From Roseateles depolymerans (GTDB lineage: Bacteria > Pseudomonadota > Gammaproteobacteria > Burkholderiales > Burkholderiaceae_C): a stretch of 64,000 nt of DNA. The position numbers and the translations under genes were made by a program. The stretch is taken from assembly GCA_003241055.1 (NCBI GenBank), contig QFOD01000001.1, positions 372,001 to 436,000 of the forward strand, written 5' to 3'. This document shows positions 1 through 9,122 of this stretch, piece by piece; position 1 is the stretch's first letter; each line of letters starts with the position of its first letter. The notes beneath the pieces are model-generated. The model worked only from the letters and a program-made list of their open reading frames with translations. It was not told the origin of the DNA and searched no databases.

Positions 1-1746
1 GCGCACGTCCAGCGGCTGGGCCGGTGCGCGCAGCGCGGCGGCCAGATCCGCCGAGCGCAGCCGCAGGATGCCGGCATCGCCGATGGCCCAAGTGTCGCCG
101 TCGCGCGTCTGGGCCAGGCCGTTGATCGAGGCCGCCCAGGGGTGGGTGCGGCTGGCCAGCAGCGCGGTGGTGTTCGTTGCGGCCAGGCCCAGGCTGCCAC
201 TGACCAGCAGGCCGGCATCGGTGGGCAGCAGGCCTTCGATGCCGCCGGCCGGTGATCGGCCGGCCTCCAGGGCGAGGAAGGGCAGTTCGCCTCGCGGCGC
301 CTGGGCGCGGAACAGCAGCACCGCGCGGCCGTCGCGGTCCAGCGCGGCATTGGCGGGCAGGGAGGGTGAGGGGGACGGCTCCGGCCAGCGCTGCCAGCGG
401 TCATCGAGCAGCCAATGCAGGCCGCGCTCCAGCCCCGGCATCCAGAGCCGCCCGGCGCCGTCCTCGACACAGCCATAGGCGCTGCTGTCCGCGGGCTTGG
501 GATGCCGCTGCGCCTTGCCGGCCTCGACCCGCAGCACCCGGTCGGCCAGGAACAGCCAGACGCCGTGCTCGCCTGCCGCGCACAGGGCCTCGGCCGGTGA
601 GGCGTTGCTGAGCACCCGGACCGGCCCCTGACCCGGCGCAATTGCGTAGAGCGCTTCGGCATCGGCCACGTACACGGTGCCGTCGCGTGCCGCAGCCAGG
701 CGGTAGCTGGTGGGCGAGTTGCGCGGCAGCCCCGGCTCCACGACCACGCTGGCCGGCCGCAGCTGGTCCAGCCCCATCTCGGTACCGACCCAGAGATTGC
801 CCTCGCGATCCTGGAAGAGGGCGCGGGTCTGATCCGAGGTCAGGCCCGCGGTGGCCTGCAGCGAGGCCATGCGGGTGGCGCCCGGTGGGCCGGCCTGTGC
901 CTGGCCCGGCGCGCGTATGCGCAGCACGCCGCTGTTCCAGGTGGTGCTCCAGAGGTCACCATGGCGATCGAACAGCAACCGGGTGCCGCCGGTGGGGTTG
1001 GGGTGCGGGAAGTTGGTGTCAGGCCCGACCGGGCGATTCAGCGCTCGCGTGCCCTGCGAGTCCGAGAGCCACACCTGACCCTGCGCATCCTCCGACAGGC
1101 TGGCGCGCGGTGTGATGGTCTGGGGCGCGAGCTGAAAGCCCGTGTCGGCGGGCCGCCGGAAGGCCAGGGCGTGGGACAGCACCACCCACAGCGTGCCATC
1201 GCGCGTCACCAGCAGGTCCCACACGGGCTGGGCGGGCAGGCCGCTCTCGGTGCCGAACTCCTGCCAGCGGCCCTGGTGGAAGCGGGCCAGCATGCGCTCG
1301 CTGCGGCCGCCGCGGGCCACCCAGATGCCGCCGTCGGCGTCCTCCTCGATGTCGTTGACCTCGCGCGACGGGTTGGGCATCTGCGCGTCGATGAGCTGGC
1401 CGTTGCGCAGCACGGCCACACCGCGGCCGCGCGCGAGCCCGACCCAGAGATCGCCGCCGCGCGCCGCGCGCAGGCTGGAGACGACCAGTCGCTGCGGGTC
1501 GTCCGGTGTCAGCCGCACCGGATCGAAGCTGACCCCATCGAAGCGGAACAGGCCTTCGACGCTGCCTATCCACAGGAAGCCGTCGGAGGTTTGCGTGATG
1601 GCATTGATGCGGCTGGGCGCCCCGCGCTCCACCGGCCAGGCGTCGTGCTTGAACTCCATCAGCGCAACCGGCAGCGTGGCCGCGCGCACGAGCATCGCGC
1701 ACAGCCCCAGGGCGAAACCGGCCAGCCAGGCCCGCCAGCACGCCAT
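1..1746 (-). CDS. Two-component-regulator-propeller (Reg_prop) sensor protein, C-terminus outside the window
   Basis: The frame stays open from an ATG at 1746 to the left window edge, giving 582 residues. The N-terminus is a hydrophobic signal/anchor (ACWRAWLAGFALGLCAMLV). Repeats of the Reg_prop type follow, for example INAITQTSDGFLWIGSVEGL near residue 48, a second near 130 (VNDIEEDADGGIWVARGG), and RALFQDREGNLWVGTEMGL near 310. In this family the repeats build a seven-bladed periplasmic propeller in front of a transmembrane helix and a cytoplasmic output domain (histidine kinase, GGDEF or HTH). That output part is not in the window, so the signalling class cannot be named. The gene is the last of the minus-strand genes at this end. 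Downstream neighbours are not visible. Confidence 0.8.
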   Translation of the reverse strand, partial: MACWRAWLAGFALGLCAMLVRAATLPVALMEFKHDAWPVERGAPSRINAITQTSDGFLWIGSVEGLFRFDGVSFDPVRLTPDDPQRLVVSSLRAARGGDLWVGLARGRGVAVLRNGQLIDAQMPNPSREVNDIEEDADGGIWVARGGRSERMLARFHQGRWQEFGTESGLPAQPVWDLLVTRDGTLWVVLSHALAFRRPADTGFQLAPQTITPRASLSEDAQGQVWLSDSQGTRALNRPVGPDTNFPHPNPTGGTRLLFDRHGDLWSTTWNSGVLRIRAPGQAQAGPPGATRMASLQATAGLTSDQTRALFQDREGNLWVGTEMGLDQLRPASVVVEPGLPRNSPTSYRLAAARDGTVYVADAEALYAIAPGQGPVRVLSNASPAEALCAAGEHGVWLFLADRVLRVEAGKAQRHPKPADSSAYGCVEDGAGRLWMPGLERGLHWLLDDRWQRWPEPSPSPSLPANAALDRDGRAVLLFRAQAPRGELPFLALEAGRSPAGGIEGLLPTDAGLLVSGSLGLAATNTTALLASRTHPWAASINGLAQTRDGDTWAIGDAGILRLRSADLAAALRAPAQPLDVR

Positions 1747-1933
1747 GACCCGGCCGGCCTGTCTGGCGGCCAGCGGCCGGGCAGACGGGCGAAGAGGGGG
1801 CAACGTCATCTCGGGCGTAGGCGGCTCGCAATCAGGCGGCCGGATGATAGGGAGTCGGCCAGCGTCTGACTGCCCACTTTCGGCCAATGGTGCTCGCCCT
1901 AGGCCAGCCATCGGCGGGCCGACGCCGGGCTGC

Positions 1934-2803
1934 TCAGCGGTGACGCTCGCGCCACTGGGCGACGGCCGCGGCCAGCACCTCGCCGGTGGTGGGCAGACCT
2001 GCGGGCAGCGTCAGTCCGAGGCGCCTGGCGCCCTCCTGCAGTCGCAGGGCGGGCGCCTCCACCGCGATGGCCGCGGCGCCGTTCTGCTTGGACAGTTTGT
2101 GCCCGTCCTCGGCCAGCACCAGCGGCGTGTGCAGGTAGCGCGGGGTGGGCGCGCCGAGTGCCCGCTGCAGCGCGATCTGGCGCGGGGTGTTGTCGGCCAG
2201 ATCCTCGCCGCGGACGACATCGGTGATGCCCTGCTCGGCGTCGTCCACGACGACGGCGAGCTGGTAGGCCCACAGGCCGTCGGCACGCCGCAGCACGAAG
2301 TCACCGACCTCGGCCTCCAGGTCCTGCCGCTGCGCACCCAGTCGGCGGTCCTGCCATTCGATGCTGCCCCGCACACGAAAGCGCCAGGCCCGCGCCGGGC
2401 GCCCGTGGGTGCCTGCGCGGCAGGTGCCGGGATAGATCAGCTCGCCGTGCTTGGGGCGCGGGCCGAAGCGCGCCTCGTAGGCGGCGGCGATCTCGGCCCG
2501 GGTGCAGGCGCAGCCATAGGCCTGGCCGCGCTCGACCAGGGCTGCCAGCGCGCGCTCGTAGGCGGCACCGCGCTGCGACTGCCACAGCACGGGCTCGTCA
2601 GGCAGCAGGCCCAGCGCGGCCAGTTGGCCGAGGATGAACTCCCCCGTGCCTGGCGGGCAGCGCGGGGTGTCGACATCCTCAATGCGCACCAGCCAGTCGC
2701 CGTCGTGGGCGCGGGCGTCCAGCCAGCTGGCCAGCGCGGCGACGAGCGAGCCCTCGTGCAGCGGGCCGGTGGGCGAGGGGGCGAAGCGGCCGCGGTAGCG
2801 CAT
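1934..2803 (-). CDS. gluQ: Glutamyl-Q tRNA(Asp) synthetase
   Basis: 289 residues. A truncated glutamyl-tRNA synthetase paralogue that attaches glutamate to the queuosine base of tRNA(Asp), in the cytoplasm. The N-terminus RYRGRFAPSPTGPLHEGSL is the HIGH-type ATP motif of this family. Zinc-ligand cysteines lie in CACTRAEI and YPGTCR (around residues 98-125), and a KMSKS-like KLSKQ lies near residue 230. There is no anticodon-binding domain, as expected for GluQ. An in-frame start 26 codons upstream was rejected because it would run into the LysR gene and precede the family N-terminus. The gene starts 5 bp after the stop of the upstream LysR gene, so the two are probably co-transcribed. Confidence 0.93.
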   Translation of the reverse strand: MRYRGRFAPSPTGPLHEGSLVAALASWLDARAHDGDWLVRIEDVDTPRCPPGTGEFILGQLAALGLLPDEPVLWQSQRGAAYERALAALVERGQAYGCACTRAEIAAAYEARFGPRPKHGELIYPGTCRAGTHGRPARAWRFRVRGSIEWQDRRLGAQRQDLEAEVGDFVLRRADGLWAYQLAVVVDDAEQGITDVVRGEDLADNTPRQIALQRALGAPTPRYLHTPLVLAEDGHKLSKQNGAAAIAVEAPALRLQEGARRLGLTLPAGLPTTGEVLAAAVAQWRERHR

Positions 2804-2808
2804 GGGGC

Positions 2809-3777
2809 TCAGAGCAGCAGCCCCTCGTGCTGCTCCAGCAGCGCCTTGCGCGTGGTGGTGCTGCGCAGACGCTCCAGCCACCAGGCCAGGGCCTTGCCGG
2901 GCGCATGGCCGGTGTTGCGCCAGGCGTAATGCATCAGGCCATGGCGGCGGCCTTCGTAGGTGGCCTTCTGCACCAGCCGGCCGGCCTCCACATGGCGCCG
3001 CACCATGGGCGCGGGCAGCGAGCCGCAGCCCAGGCCGCGCAGCATGGCCTCGAGCTTGGTGGCCAGCGAGGGCACTGTCAGCACGTCCTGACCGGGCAGC
3101 AGGCCGACCGTGATGGGCGCCAGCTGCCGCGCGCTGTCGGCCACCGCGACGATGCGGTGCTCGGCGATCTGCGCGGCCGTCAGCGGCTCGGGCAGGTTGG
3201 CCAGCGGGTGGTGGGGCGCCACGCAGAACGCGAAGTCCAGTTCGCCGCCTTCCTCGCAGTGGATGGCGCTGCTGGGCAGCTGGGCCGGCACGCCGATGGC
3301 GAGGTCGGCCTGGCCGTGCAGCAGGGCCTCCCAGGTGCCGGCCAGCACCTCGATGCGCAGCTTGAGCCGGGTGGGCGGCGGGCCGCCGGTGTCGGTCTTC
3401 TCGGCATAGAAAGCCTCCATCAGGTCGAACAGCGCGCGGCGGGCGACGGCATCGTCTACCGCCAGCGTGAGCTCGCTCTCCCAGCCGGTGGCGATGCGGC
3501 GCACCCGGTTGGCGACGGCGTCCAGCTCCTGCAGCAGGCGGCGGCCCTCGTGCAGCAGCTCCTCGCCGGCGCTGGTCAGCACCGCCTGGCGCGAACTGCG
3601 GTCGAACAGCAGCACATCGAGAGCGTCCTCGAGCTGGCGGACGGAATAGGTCAGGGCCGACGGCACCCGCCCCATCTCGCGGGCGGCGGCGGCGAAACTG
3701 CCGGTGCGGGCGATGGTGTCCATCATCGCCAGGGCCTCGGGCGTCAGCGCGCGGCGTTTGTCGTGGGTGTTGGGCAT
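2809..3777 (-). CDS. LysR-family transcriptional regulator
   Basis: 322 residues. An N-terminal winged helix-turn-helix (about residues 12-70, with ALAMMDTIARTGSFAAAARE and PSALTYSVRQLEDAL) is followed by a LysR substrate-binding domain. The gene diverges from the pirin gene across a ~100 bp gap, the usual arrangement for a LysR protein controlling the neighbouring divergent operon. LysR-pirin-flavodoxin neighbourhoods are common in Burkholderiales, so control of the pirin/flavodoxin pair is inferred. The inducer is unknown. The gene is followed 5 bp later by gluQ, which is probably only a transcriptional passenger. Confidence 0.88.
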   Translation of the reverse strand: MPNTHDKRRALTPEALAMMDTIARTGSFAAAAREMGRVPSALTYSVRQLEDALDVLLFDRSSRQAVLTSAGEELLHEGRRLLQELDAVANRVRRIATGWESELTLAVDDAVARRALFDLMEAFYAEKTDTGGPPPTRLKLRIEVLAGTWEALLHGQADLAIGVPAQLPSSAIHCEEGGELDFAFCVAPHHPLANLPEPLTAAQIAEHRIVAVADSARQLAPITVGLLPGQDVLTVPSLATKLEAMLRGLGCGSLPAPMVRRHVEAGRLVQKATYEGRRHGLMHYAWRNTGHAPGKALAWWLERLRSTTTRKALLEQHEGLLL

Positions 3778-3876
3778 GTGTTCAGTCTATTTGAATGGTG
3801 TCTGCCGGCTGGGCTGATCGATGGACGGGGGGGCGGCTTCTACAGTGACTCCATCGCAAATCAACGGAGCCTCACC

Positions 3877-4611
3877 ATGCAACAGCTCATCAAGTCGAGT
3901 GACCGCGGTTATGCAGACCACGGCTGGCTCAAGTCCTTCCACAGCTTCTCGTTCGCCGACTACTACGACCCGGCCCGCATGGGCTTCGGTGCGCTGCGCG
4001 TCATCAACGAGGACAAGATCGCCCCGGGCACCGGCTTCGGCACGCACGGCCACCGCGACATGGAGATCATCAGCTACGTGCTGTCGGGCGAACTCGCCCA
4101 CAAGGACAGCATGGGCAACGGCGAGGCCGGCGCGGCCGAGGCCGGCAAGGCCACTGGTGTGATCCGCCCGGGCGACGTGCAGCGCATGAGCGCCGGCACC
4201 GGCGTGCTGCACAGCGAGTTCAACCATGCCAAGGGGGCGGTGACGCACTTCCTGCAGATCTGGATCCAGCCCGACAAGCGCGGCATCACGCCCAGCTACG
4301 AGCAGAAGCACTTCGACGCCGACAGCAAGCGCGGCAAGCTGCGCCTGGTGGCGGCCAACGACGGTGCCGAGAACTCGGTGACCATCAACGCCAATGCGCG
4401 GCTCTATGCGGGCCTGTTCAACGGCGAGGAGGTTGCCGAGCTGAACCTGGCCCAGGGCCGCATCGCCTACGTGCACCTGGTGCGCGGCTCGCTGAACGTC
4501 AACGGGCAAGACCTGACGGCAGGCGATGCCTTGCAAATCAGTGAATCATCGCTGGTCAACCTCAAGGCCGGACAGGACGCCGAAGTGCTGGTGTTCGACC
4601 TGGCCGCCTGA
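3877..4611 (+). CDS. Pirin family protein
   Basis: 244 residues. A bicupin of the pirin/YhhW type. The N-terminal cupin carries the metal-binding signature (GFGTHGHRDMEIISYVLSGE near residues 49-68, then RMSAGTGVLHSEFN near residue 107). The conserved start SSDRGYADHGWLKSFHSFSF is also typical. Bacterial pirins bind iron or another metal, and some show quercetinase activity or sense redox state. The substrate here is unknown. The gene lies 36 bp upstream of a flavodoxin-like quinone oxidoreductase on the same strand and diverges from a LysR regulator, suggesting a small redox-stress unit. The ATG chosen matches the family N-terminus. Confidence 0.92.
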   Translation: MQQLIKSSDRGYADHGWLKSFHSFSFADYYDPARMGFGALRVINEDKIAPGTGFGTHGHRDMEIISYVLSGELAHKDSMGNGEAGAAEAGKATGVIRPGDVQRMSAGTGVLHSEFNHAKGAVTHFLQIWIQPDKRGITPSYEQKHFDADSKRGKLRLVAANDGAENSVTINANARLYAGLFNGEEVAELNLAQGRIAYVHLVRGSLNVNGQDLTAGDALQISESSLVNLKAGQDAEVLVFDLAA

Positions 4612-4647
4612 ATTCCCTTCCACTGCGCTACTTAGAGAGCCTTCATC

Positions 4648-5202
4648 ATGAGCAAGATCGCTGTTGTGTATTTCTCCGGCTACGGCCACACCAAGAAGAT
4701 CGCCGAGGTCGTGGCCGAGTCGGCCGGCGCCCAACTGGTGGCCATCGACGCCGAGGGCAACCTGGGCGAGGCCGAGTGGGCCGCGCTGAACGCTGCCGAC
4801 GCCATCGTCTTCGGTGCGCCGACCTACATGGGCGGCGCCCCCTGGCAGTTCAAGAAGTTCGCCGATGCGTCCTCCAAGGCCTGGTTCAACCGCCTGTGGC
4901 AGGACAAGCTGGCAGCCGGCTTCACGAACTCCGCCTCGCTGAACGGCGACAAGGCCGGCACGCTGTCCTACCTGCAGACGCTGGCCAACCAGCACGGCAT
5001 GCTGTGGCTGAGCCTGGGCCTGCCGCCTGCCAACAGCAAGGCCGCAACCCGCGCCGATGTGAACAACCTCGGCGGTTCGGGCGGCCTGCTGGCCAGCACC
5101 CCGTCGGACGCCTCCACCGAGGAAATGGTCTCCGGCGACATCGAAACGGCCAAGGCCTTCGGCGCCCGCGTGAAGGCGGCTGCCGCTCGCTGGACGCGCT
5201 GA
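4648..5202 (+). CDS. Flavodoxin/WrbA-like NAD(P)H:quinone oxidoreductase family protein
   Basis: 184 residues with a flavodoxin fold. The FMN phosphate loop is SGYGHTKKIAEVVA (residues 10-23), and the second FMN-contact region is FGAPTYMGGAPWQFKKF (about 56-72). The protein is expected to be a cytosolic FMN-dependent two-electron quinone reductase, but the substrate cannot be read from sequence. It is shorter than E. coli WrbA (198 residues) and diverges from it, so the gene symbol is left empty. It sits 36 bp after the pirin gene, probably in the same transcript, and converges on the DUF1501 gene with only 2 bp between stop codons. Confidence 0.87.
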   Translation: MSKIAVVYFSGYGHTKKIAEVVAESAGAQLVAIDAEGNLGEAEWAALNAADAIVFGAPTYMGGAPWQFKKFADASSKAWFNRLWQDKLAAGFTNSASLNGDKAGTLSYLQTLANQHGMLWLSLGLPPANSKAATRADVNNLGGSGGLLASTPSDASTEEMVSGDIETAKAFGARVKAAAARWTR

Positions 5203-5204
5203 GC

Positions 5205-6407
5205 CTAGACCAGCCCCAGGTCCTGCGCGGTGGCGCCGGGGAAGACCGCCGCCACCTGCGCAGGGCTCAGGCCGTAGAGCCGCTGCATCACGCCACCCAG
5301 CAAGGCGCGGTAGTCGGTGAGCACCGGCCAGTCGCGGTTCTGGAACAACGTGGCCGCGCTCAGCGCGACCTGCTCGCCCGCGATGCGCCCGCCACGCACG
5401 CCGCCGCCCAGCACCCAGTAGACGCTGCCGTGACCATGATCGGTGCCGCGGTTGCCGTTCTCGCGGAAGGTGCGGCCGAACTCGCTGAGCACCACCACCG
5501 TGGTCTGACCCCACTGCGGGCCCATCTCGTCGGCAAACGCGGCCAGGCCGCGACCCAGCTCGCCCAGCCGGGTGGCCAGCGCCCCGCTGGCGCCGCCCTG
5601 GGCCACGTGTGTATCCCAGCCGCCCACATCCACGAAGCCCAGTGTGACGCGCTCGCGCATCAGCCGTGCGATGCGGCGCGCCTCCACGGCGAAGCCCTTG
5701 GCGGCGATGGCATTGCGGCTGGCGGCCTCCATCTCACCCGCCATCTCGCGGCTGACCGCCTCGCGCACCTCGAAGCCGCCGCTGACCGTGCCGGCCAGCG
5801 GCGTGCCGGCATACATGCGGGTGATGGCCTCGGCCTGCGCGGGCGTGAGCAGCGGCTTGCCCAGCTCGCGCAGCGCCTGGTTGGCCACCGGCGTGGGACC
5901 GCGCAGGATCAGCGGCACCTGGTCCGTGAAGGCCATGGCCTCCAGGCGGGCCGGGTGCTCAGCGCCCAGCACCGTGGCGAGCCGGTTCATGAAGCCGCTG
6001 CGGAAGTCGCGTGAGCCGTTGTCGGGGCCTCCCAGCTCGATGTGGTCCTGGGTCTCGAAATGGCTGCGGCTGGTGTCGGCCGTGCCTGCAAAGGGCACGA
6101 AGGCCAGCTGGCCGCGCTGCCACAGCGGCATCAGGCTGTCGGCCACTGCGGGCGCCAGCGCCCAGGCATCGTCCAGCCGCAGCGCCGCCTGCGGGCCGCT
6201 GTCCGGACGCGGCACCGCGATGTTGGGGCGGGCCTCGTAATAGAAGTCCGCGCCATAGGGCACGAGCAGGCTGGCGGCGTCGTAGGCCCCGCGCAGAAAC
6301 ACCACCAGCAGCCGCGGCGTGTCGCCGGATGGCGCCGCCCAGAGCCGGGTGACCGGCAGCCCGCAGGCGGCGCCGAGGCCGAGTTGAAGCAGATGGCGTC
6401 GTTGCAT
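5205..6407 (-). CDS. DUF1501 family exported protein
   Basis: 400 residues. The N-terminus QRRHLLQLGLGAACGLPVT carries twin arginines and a hydrophobic stretch, suggesting Tat export. The body has the DUF1501 pattern, related to the alkaline phosphatase/sulfatase fold: LLVVFLRGAYDAASLLVPYG near the start and a C-terminal VVVLSEFGRTFRENGNRGTD-type motif. The enzymatic role is not established. The gene starts 2 bp after the stop of a DUF1800 gene. The two families are nearly always paired and presumably act together in the periplasm or envelope. The ATG at 6407 is chosen because it begins the signal sequence; the open frame upstream overlaps DUF1800. Confidence 0.88.
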   Translation of the reverse strand: MQRRHLLQLGLGAACGLPVTRLWAAPSGDTPRLLVVFLRGAYDAASLLVPYGADFYYEARPNIAVPRPDSGPQAALRLDDAWALAPAVADSLMPLWQRGQLAFVPFAGTADTSRSHFETQDHIELGGPDNGSRDFRSGFMNRLATVLGAEHPARLEAMAFTDQVPLILRGPTPVANQALRELGKPLLTPAQAEAITRMYAGTPLAGTVSGGFEVREAVSREMAGEMEAASRNAIAAKGFAVEARRIARLMRERVTLGFVDVGGWDTHVAQGGASGALATRLGELGRGLAAFADEMGPQWGQTTVVVLSEFGRTFRENGNRGTDHGHGSVYWVLGGGVRGGRIAGEQVALSAATLFQNRDWPVLTDYRALLGGVMQRLYGLSPAQVAAVFPGATAQDLGLV

Positions 6408-6409
6408 GG

Positions 6410-7972
6410 TCAGCGGTACATGAAGTCGGGGGAGGCCAGCAGGTAGGTGTTCCATTCCTGCGGGGACGAGGCCTGGGCCAGCGTGTGCTGGGTGGCGGCC
6501 GCCAGGCGCGGCGCGATGCCGTCGTAGTACAGCGGGTTGGCCAGCTGCGGGAAGGCCGGCCGGTCCTGCTTCTCGCCGTCTACGCGGAACAGGCCGGCAC
6601 TGCCGCTGCCTATGGCGCGGGCGATCTCGAAGCGGGTGGTCATCTGGCCGGGGCCGGCCCAGGCGGCCTCGTCCAGCGGGTAGCCGTCGGGCGTCTGGCG
6701 GTTGTAGGGAGCCTGGCCCAGCCGGTACAGCCAGCCCTGCATGGGGGCGGTGTTGAGCACCACGCGGTCCGCATAGGCCAGGCGCACGGACGACACGACG
6801 TAGTGCATCGGGTCCTTGAACTTGCGGCCCAGCGAGGCCTCGAACTCGGGCGAGCCGATCAGCGTGCGCAGCACCGCGGCGATGTCGCCGTCGCTGGCCA
6901 GCCAGCGCTGTGCCATGCGCTCCACCAGCGCCGGCGGCGGCTCGTCGGCCACCAGGTATTGCGCGATCTGGCGGCACACATGCCGGGCGGTGGCGGGCTG
7001 GCGGGCCAGCAGGTCCAGCACCTGGTCGATCTCGGCCGCCCCGTGGCCCTTGATGGTCTGACCCAGCAGCTGCTTGTCGCCGAAGTCGTGGCGTGCCGGG
7101 TTGAACTCGGCCAGGCCCCAGCTCCGGTAGAGCGCCTGCTGGGCAGGCTTGAGGCGTGGTGGCGTGTCGCCGAGGTTGACGCCCAGGCCGGTCAGCACCC
7201 GGGCCAGCTCCTGCACATCATGCTGGCTGTAGCCGCCGTTCACGCCCAGCGTGTGCAGCTCCATCAGCTCGCGCGCGTAGTTCTCGTTGATGCGGTTGGC
7301 CGCGTTCTGCTCGTTGTCCAGGTAGCGCAGCATGGCCGGATGGTGGGCGGTGAAGCCCAACAGGTCGCGGAAGCGCCCCAGCGCGTGCTCGCGCAGGCCC
7401 TGCTCGTAGTCGCCCACCATGGCGCGCAGATTGGCCTTGTACTGGTGGACGTTGAAATGGTTGAACCAGAACCAGGTCATCTGCTCGCGCAGCTGCTGCG
7501 GCGAATAGAGCGCGTCCAGCAGCGAACGGGCGGCGGCCTGCTTGGCCAGCCGCGTCATGGCCTGCTGGTAGGCCTGCTGCGCGGCCTGCTTGGTGGCGTC
7601 GTCGGTCTGCGCGTCGGCGGCCTTGCGCTGCGCTTCCAGTGCGCGGACCTGGGTGGCCAGGTCTTGCTGGTCGAGGCCCAGTGCGGCCACCTGGGCCTGG
7701 GCCGCCGGCGGCAGCTGGCCCGTGCCGGGGCGCAGTTGCTGCTCCAGCCAGGCCTCACGGCCCTGGCGGCGTACCAGCGCCAGGTCGGTGGCGCTGGCGC
7801 CCCAGCTGAGGCGGTCCAGCCAGCGCGCGTCCTGGGCGGCCGAGCGCGGGGTGGTGGGCGCCTTGGCGGCTGGGCTGCCGGGCTCGGCGCAGCCGGCCAG
7901 CGTGAGCGCCAGCGCCAGGGCCGACAGCATCGCGGGGGCCGCGGCGTGCGGTAGGGCGGGGAAATGTTGCAT
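6410..7972 (-). CDS. DUF1800 family lipoprotein
   Basis: 520 residues from the ATG at 7972, which is preceded by a good ribosome site (AGGAGA about 8 bp upstream). The N-terminus ends in a lipobox (LTLAGC), so the product is probably a lipoprotein. The body is a DUF1800 domain: LDRLSWGASATDLALVRRQG near residue 50, MTWFWFNHFNVHQ in the middle, and RELMELHTLGVNGGYSQHDV, all hallmark segments of the family. Function is unknown. In other bacteria DUF1800-DUF1501 pairs are linked to envelope or polysaccharide processes. This is the first gene of a two-gene unit with the DUF1501 gene. Confidence 0.88.
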   Translation of the reverse strand: MQHFPALPHAAAPAMLSALALALTLAGCAEPGSPAAKAPTTPRSAAQDARWLDRLSWGASATDLALVRRQGREAWLEQQLRPGTGQLPPAAQAQVAALGLDQQDLATQVRALEAQRKAADAQTDDATKQAAQQAYQQAMTRLAKQAAARSLLDALYSPQQLREQMTWFWFNHFNVHQYKANLRAMVGDYEQGLREHALGRFRDLLGFTAHHPAMLRYLDNEQNAANRINENYARELMELHTLGVNGGYSQHDVQELARVLTGLGVNLGDTPPRLKPAQQALYRSWGLAEFNPARHDFGDKQLLGQTIKGHGAAEIDQVLDLLARQPATARHVCRQIAQYLVADEPPPALVERMAQRWLASDGDIAAVLRTLIGSPEFEASLGRKFKDPMHYVVSSVRLAYADRVVLNTAPMQGWLYRLGQAPYNRQTPDGYPLDEAAWAGPGQMTTRFEIARAIGSGSAGLFRVDGEKQDRPAFPQLANPLYYDGIAPRLAAATQHTLAQASSPQEWNTYLLASPDFMYR

Positions 7973-8043
7973 CACCTGGGTCTCCTGCACAGACCGGGAC
8001 ACAACGTGGGGGCCTGCGCGCAGCGTTGACCGCACGCAGGTTA

Positions 8044-8064
8044 CCGCCGGGTAAAGACCGGCGG
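8044..8064. other. Intergenic stem-loop between sulfate-binding protein and DUF1800 genes
   Basis: Perfect 7-bp arms CCGCCGG and CCGGCGG separated by gtaaaga, in the 117 bp between two minus-strand genes. There is no U-run on either side, so a factor-independent terminator is doubtful. It may only stabilise the 3' end of the upstream transcript. Confidence 0.4.
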
Positions 8065-8089
8065 CGTGTCAAAGCGCTACGGCAAGCTG

Positions 8090-9085
8090 TCAGCGCGCGC
8101 CGGGTGTGTAGATCTGGTCGAACACGCCGCCGTCGTCGAAGTGGGTCTTCTGCGCCTGGCGCCAGCCGCCGAACAGCTCGTCGATGGTGAACAGCTGCAC
8201 CGGTGCGAACTGCTTGGCGTACTTGGCCGCCACCTTGGGGTCGCGCGGGCGGTAGTAGTTGCGGCCGGCGATCTCCTGGCCTTCCGGCGAGTACAGGTAT
8301 TGCAGGTAGGCCTCGGCGGTCTTCCTGGTGCCGCGCTTGTCGACCACCTTGTCCACCACCGCCACCGGCGGCTCGGTCAGGATGGAAACGCTGGGCGTGA
8401 CGATGTCGAACTTGGTCGGCCCCAGTTCCTTCACCGCCAGGTAGGCCTCGTTCTCCCAGGCAATCAGCACGTCACCGATGCCGCGCTCCACGAAGGTGGT
8501 GGTGGCGCCGCGAGCGCCGGAGTCCAGCACCTTGGTGTTCTGGTAGATGCGCTTCACAAACGCCTTGGCCGAGTCGGCGTTGCCGCCCGGCTGCTTCAGG
8601 GCATAGCCCCAGGCCGCGAGGTAGTTCCAGCGGGCGCCGCCGCTGGTCTTGGGGTTGGGCGTGATCACGTCCACGCCGCTGCGGGCCAGGTCGGGCCAGT
8701 TGTTGATGTGCTTGGGGTTGCCCTTGCGCACCAGGAACACGATGGTGGACGTGTAGGGGCTGGCATTGCTGGGCAGCTTCTTCTGCCAGTCCAGCGGCAG
8801 CAGCTTGCGGTCGGCCAGCGCGTCGATGTCGTAGGCCAGCGCCAGCGTGACGACATCGGCCTCCAGCCCGTCGATGACGGTACGGGCCTGCTTGCCCGAG
8901 CCGCCGTGCGAGTTCTTCACGGTGAGGGTCTCGCCGGTCTTGGCCTTCCAGTACTTGGCGAAGGCGGCGTTGAAGTCCTGGTAGAGCTCGCGCGTGGGGT
9001 CGTAGGAGACGTTGAGCAGCGAGGTCTGGGCGAAGGCGCCGGCGGCAGCCAGGCTGAAGGTCAGGGCGGTCAGGAGTTTGCGCAT
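8090..9085 (-). CDS. Sulfate ABC transporter periplasmic substrate-binding protein (first copy)
   Basis: 331 residues with a Sec signal peptide (cleavage after AGAFAQ). The mature start SLLNVSYDPTRELYQDFNAA is characteristic of the Sbp/CysP family. SHGGSGKQARTVIDGLEADV and RKGNPKHINNWPDLARSGVD form the sulfate or thiosulfate pocket segments. It delivers sulfate (or thiosulfate) to a CysTWA transporter. No permease genes lie beside it. The cysTWA genes are 5 kb away behind a second sbp gene, so this copy probably shares that transporter. It lies 37 bp downstream of a CysB-like LysR gene in the same direction, probably as one transcript. Confidence 0.92.
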   Translation of the reverse strand: MRKLLTALTFSLAAAGAFAQTSLLNVSYDPTRELYQDFNAAFAKYWKAKTGETLTVKNSHGGSGKQARTVIDGLEADVVTLALAYDIDALADRKLLPLDWQKKLPSNASPYTSTIVFLVRKGNPKHINNWPDLARSGVDVITPNPKTSGGARWNYLAAWGYALKQPGGNADSAKAFVKRIYQNTKVLDSGARGATTTFVERGIGDVLIAWENEAYLAVKELGPTKFDIVTPSVSILTEPPVAVVDKVVDKRGTRKTAEAYLQYLYSPEGQEIAGRNYYRPRDPKVAAKYAKQFAPVQLFTIDELFGGWRQAQKTHFDDGGVFDQIYTPGAR

Positions 9086-9122
9086 GGGGGGCCTGGGGCG
9101 GTGAAACGGAGGGTTGGGAGGC

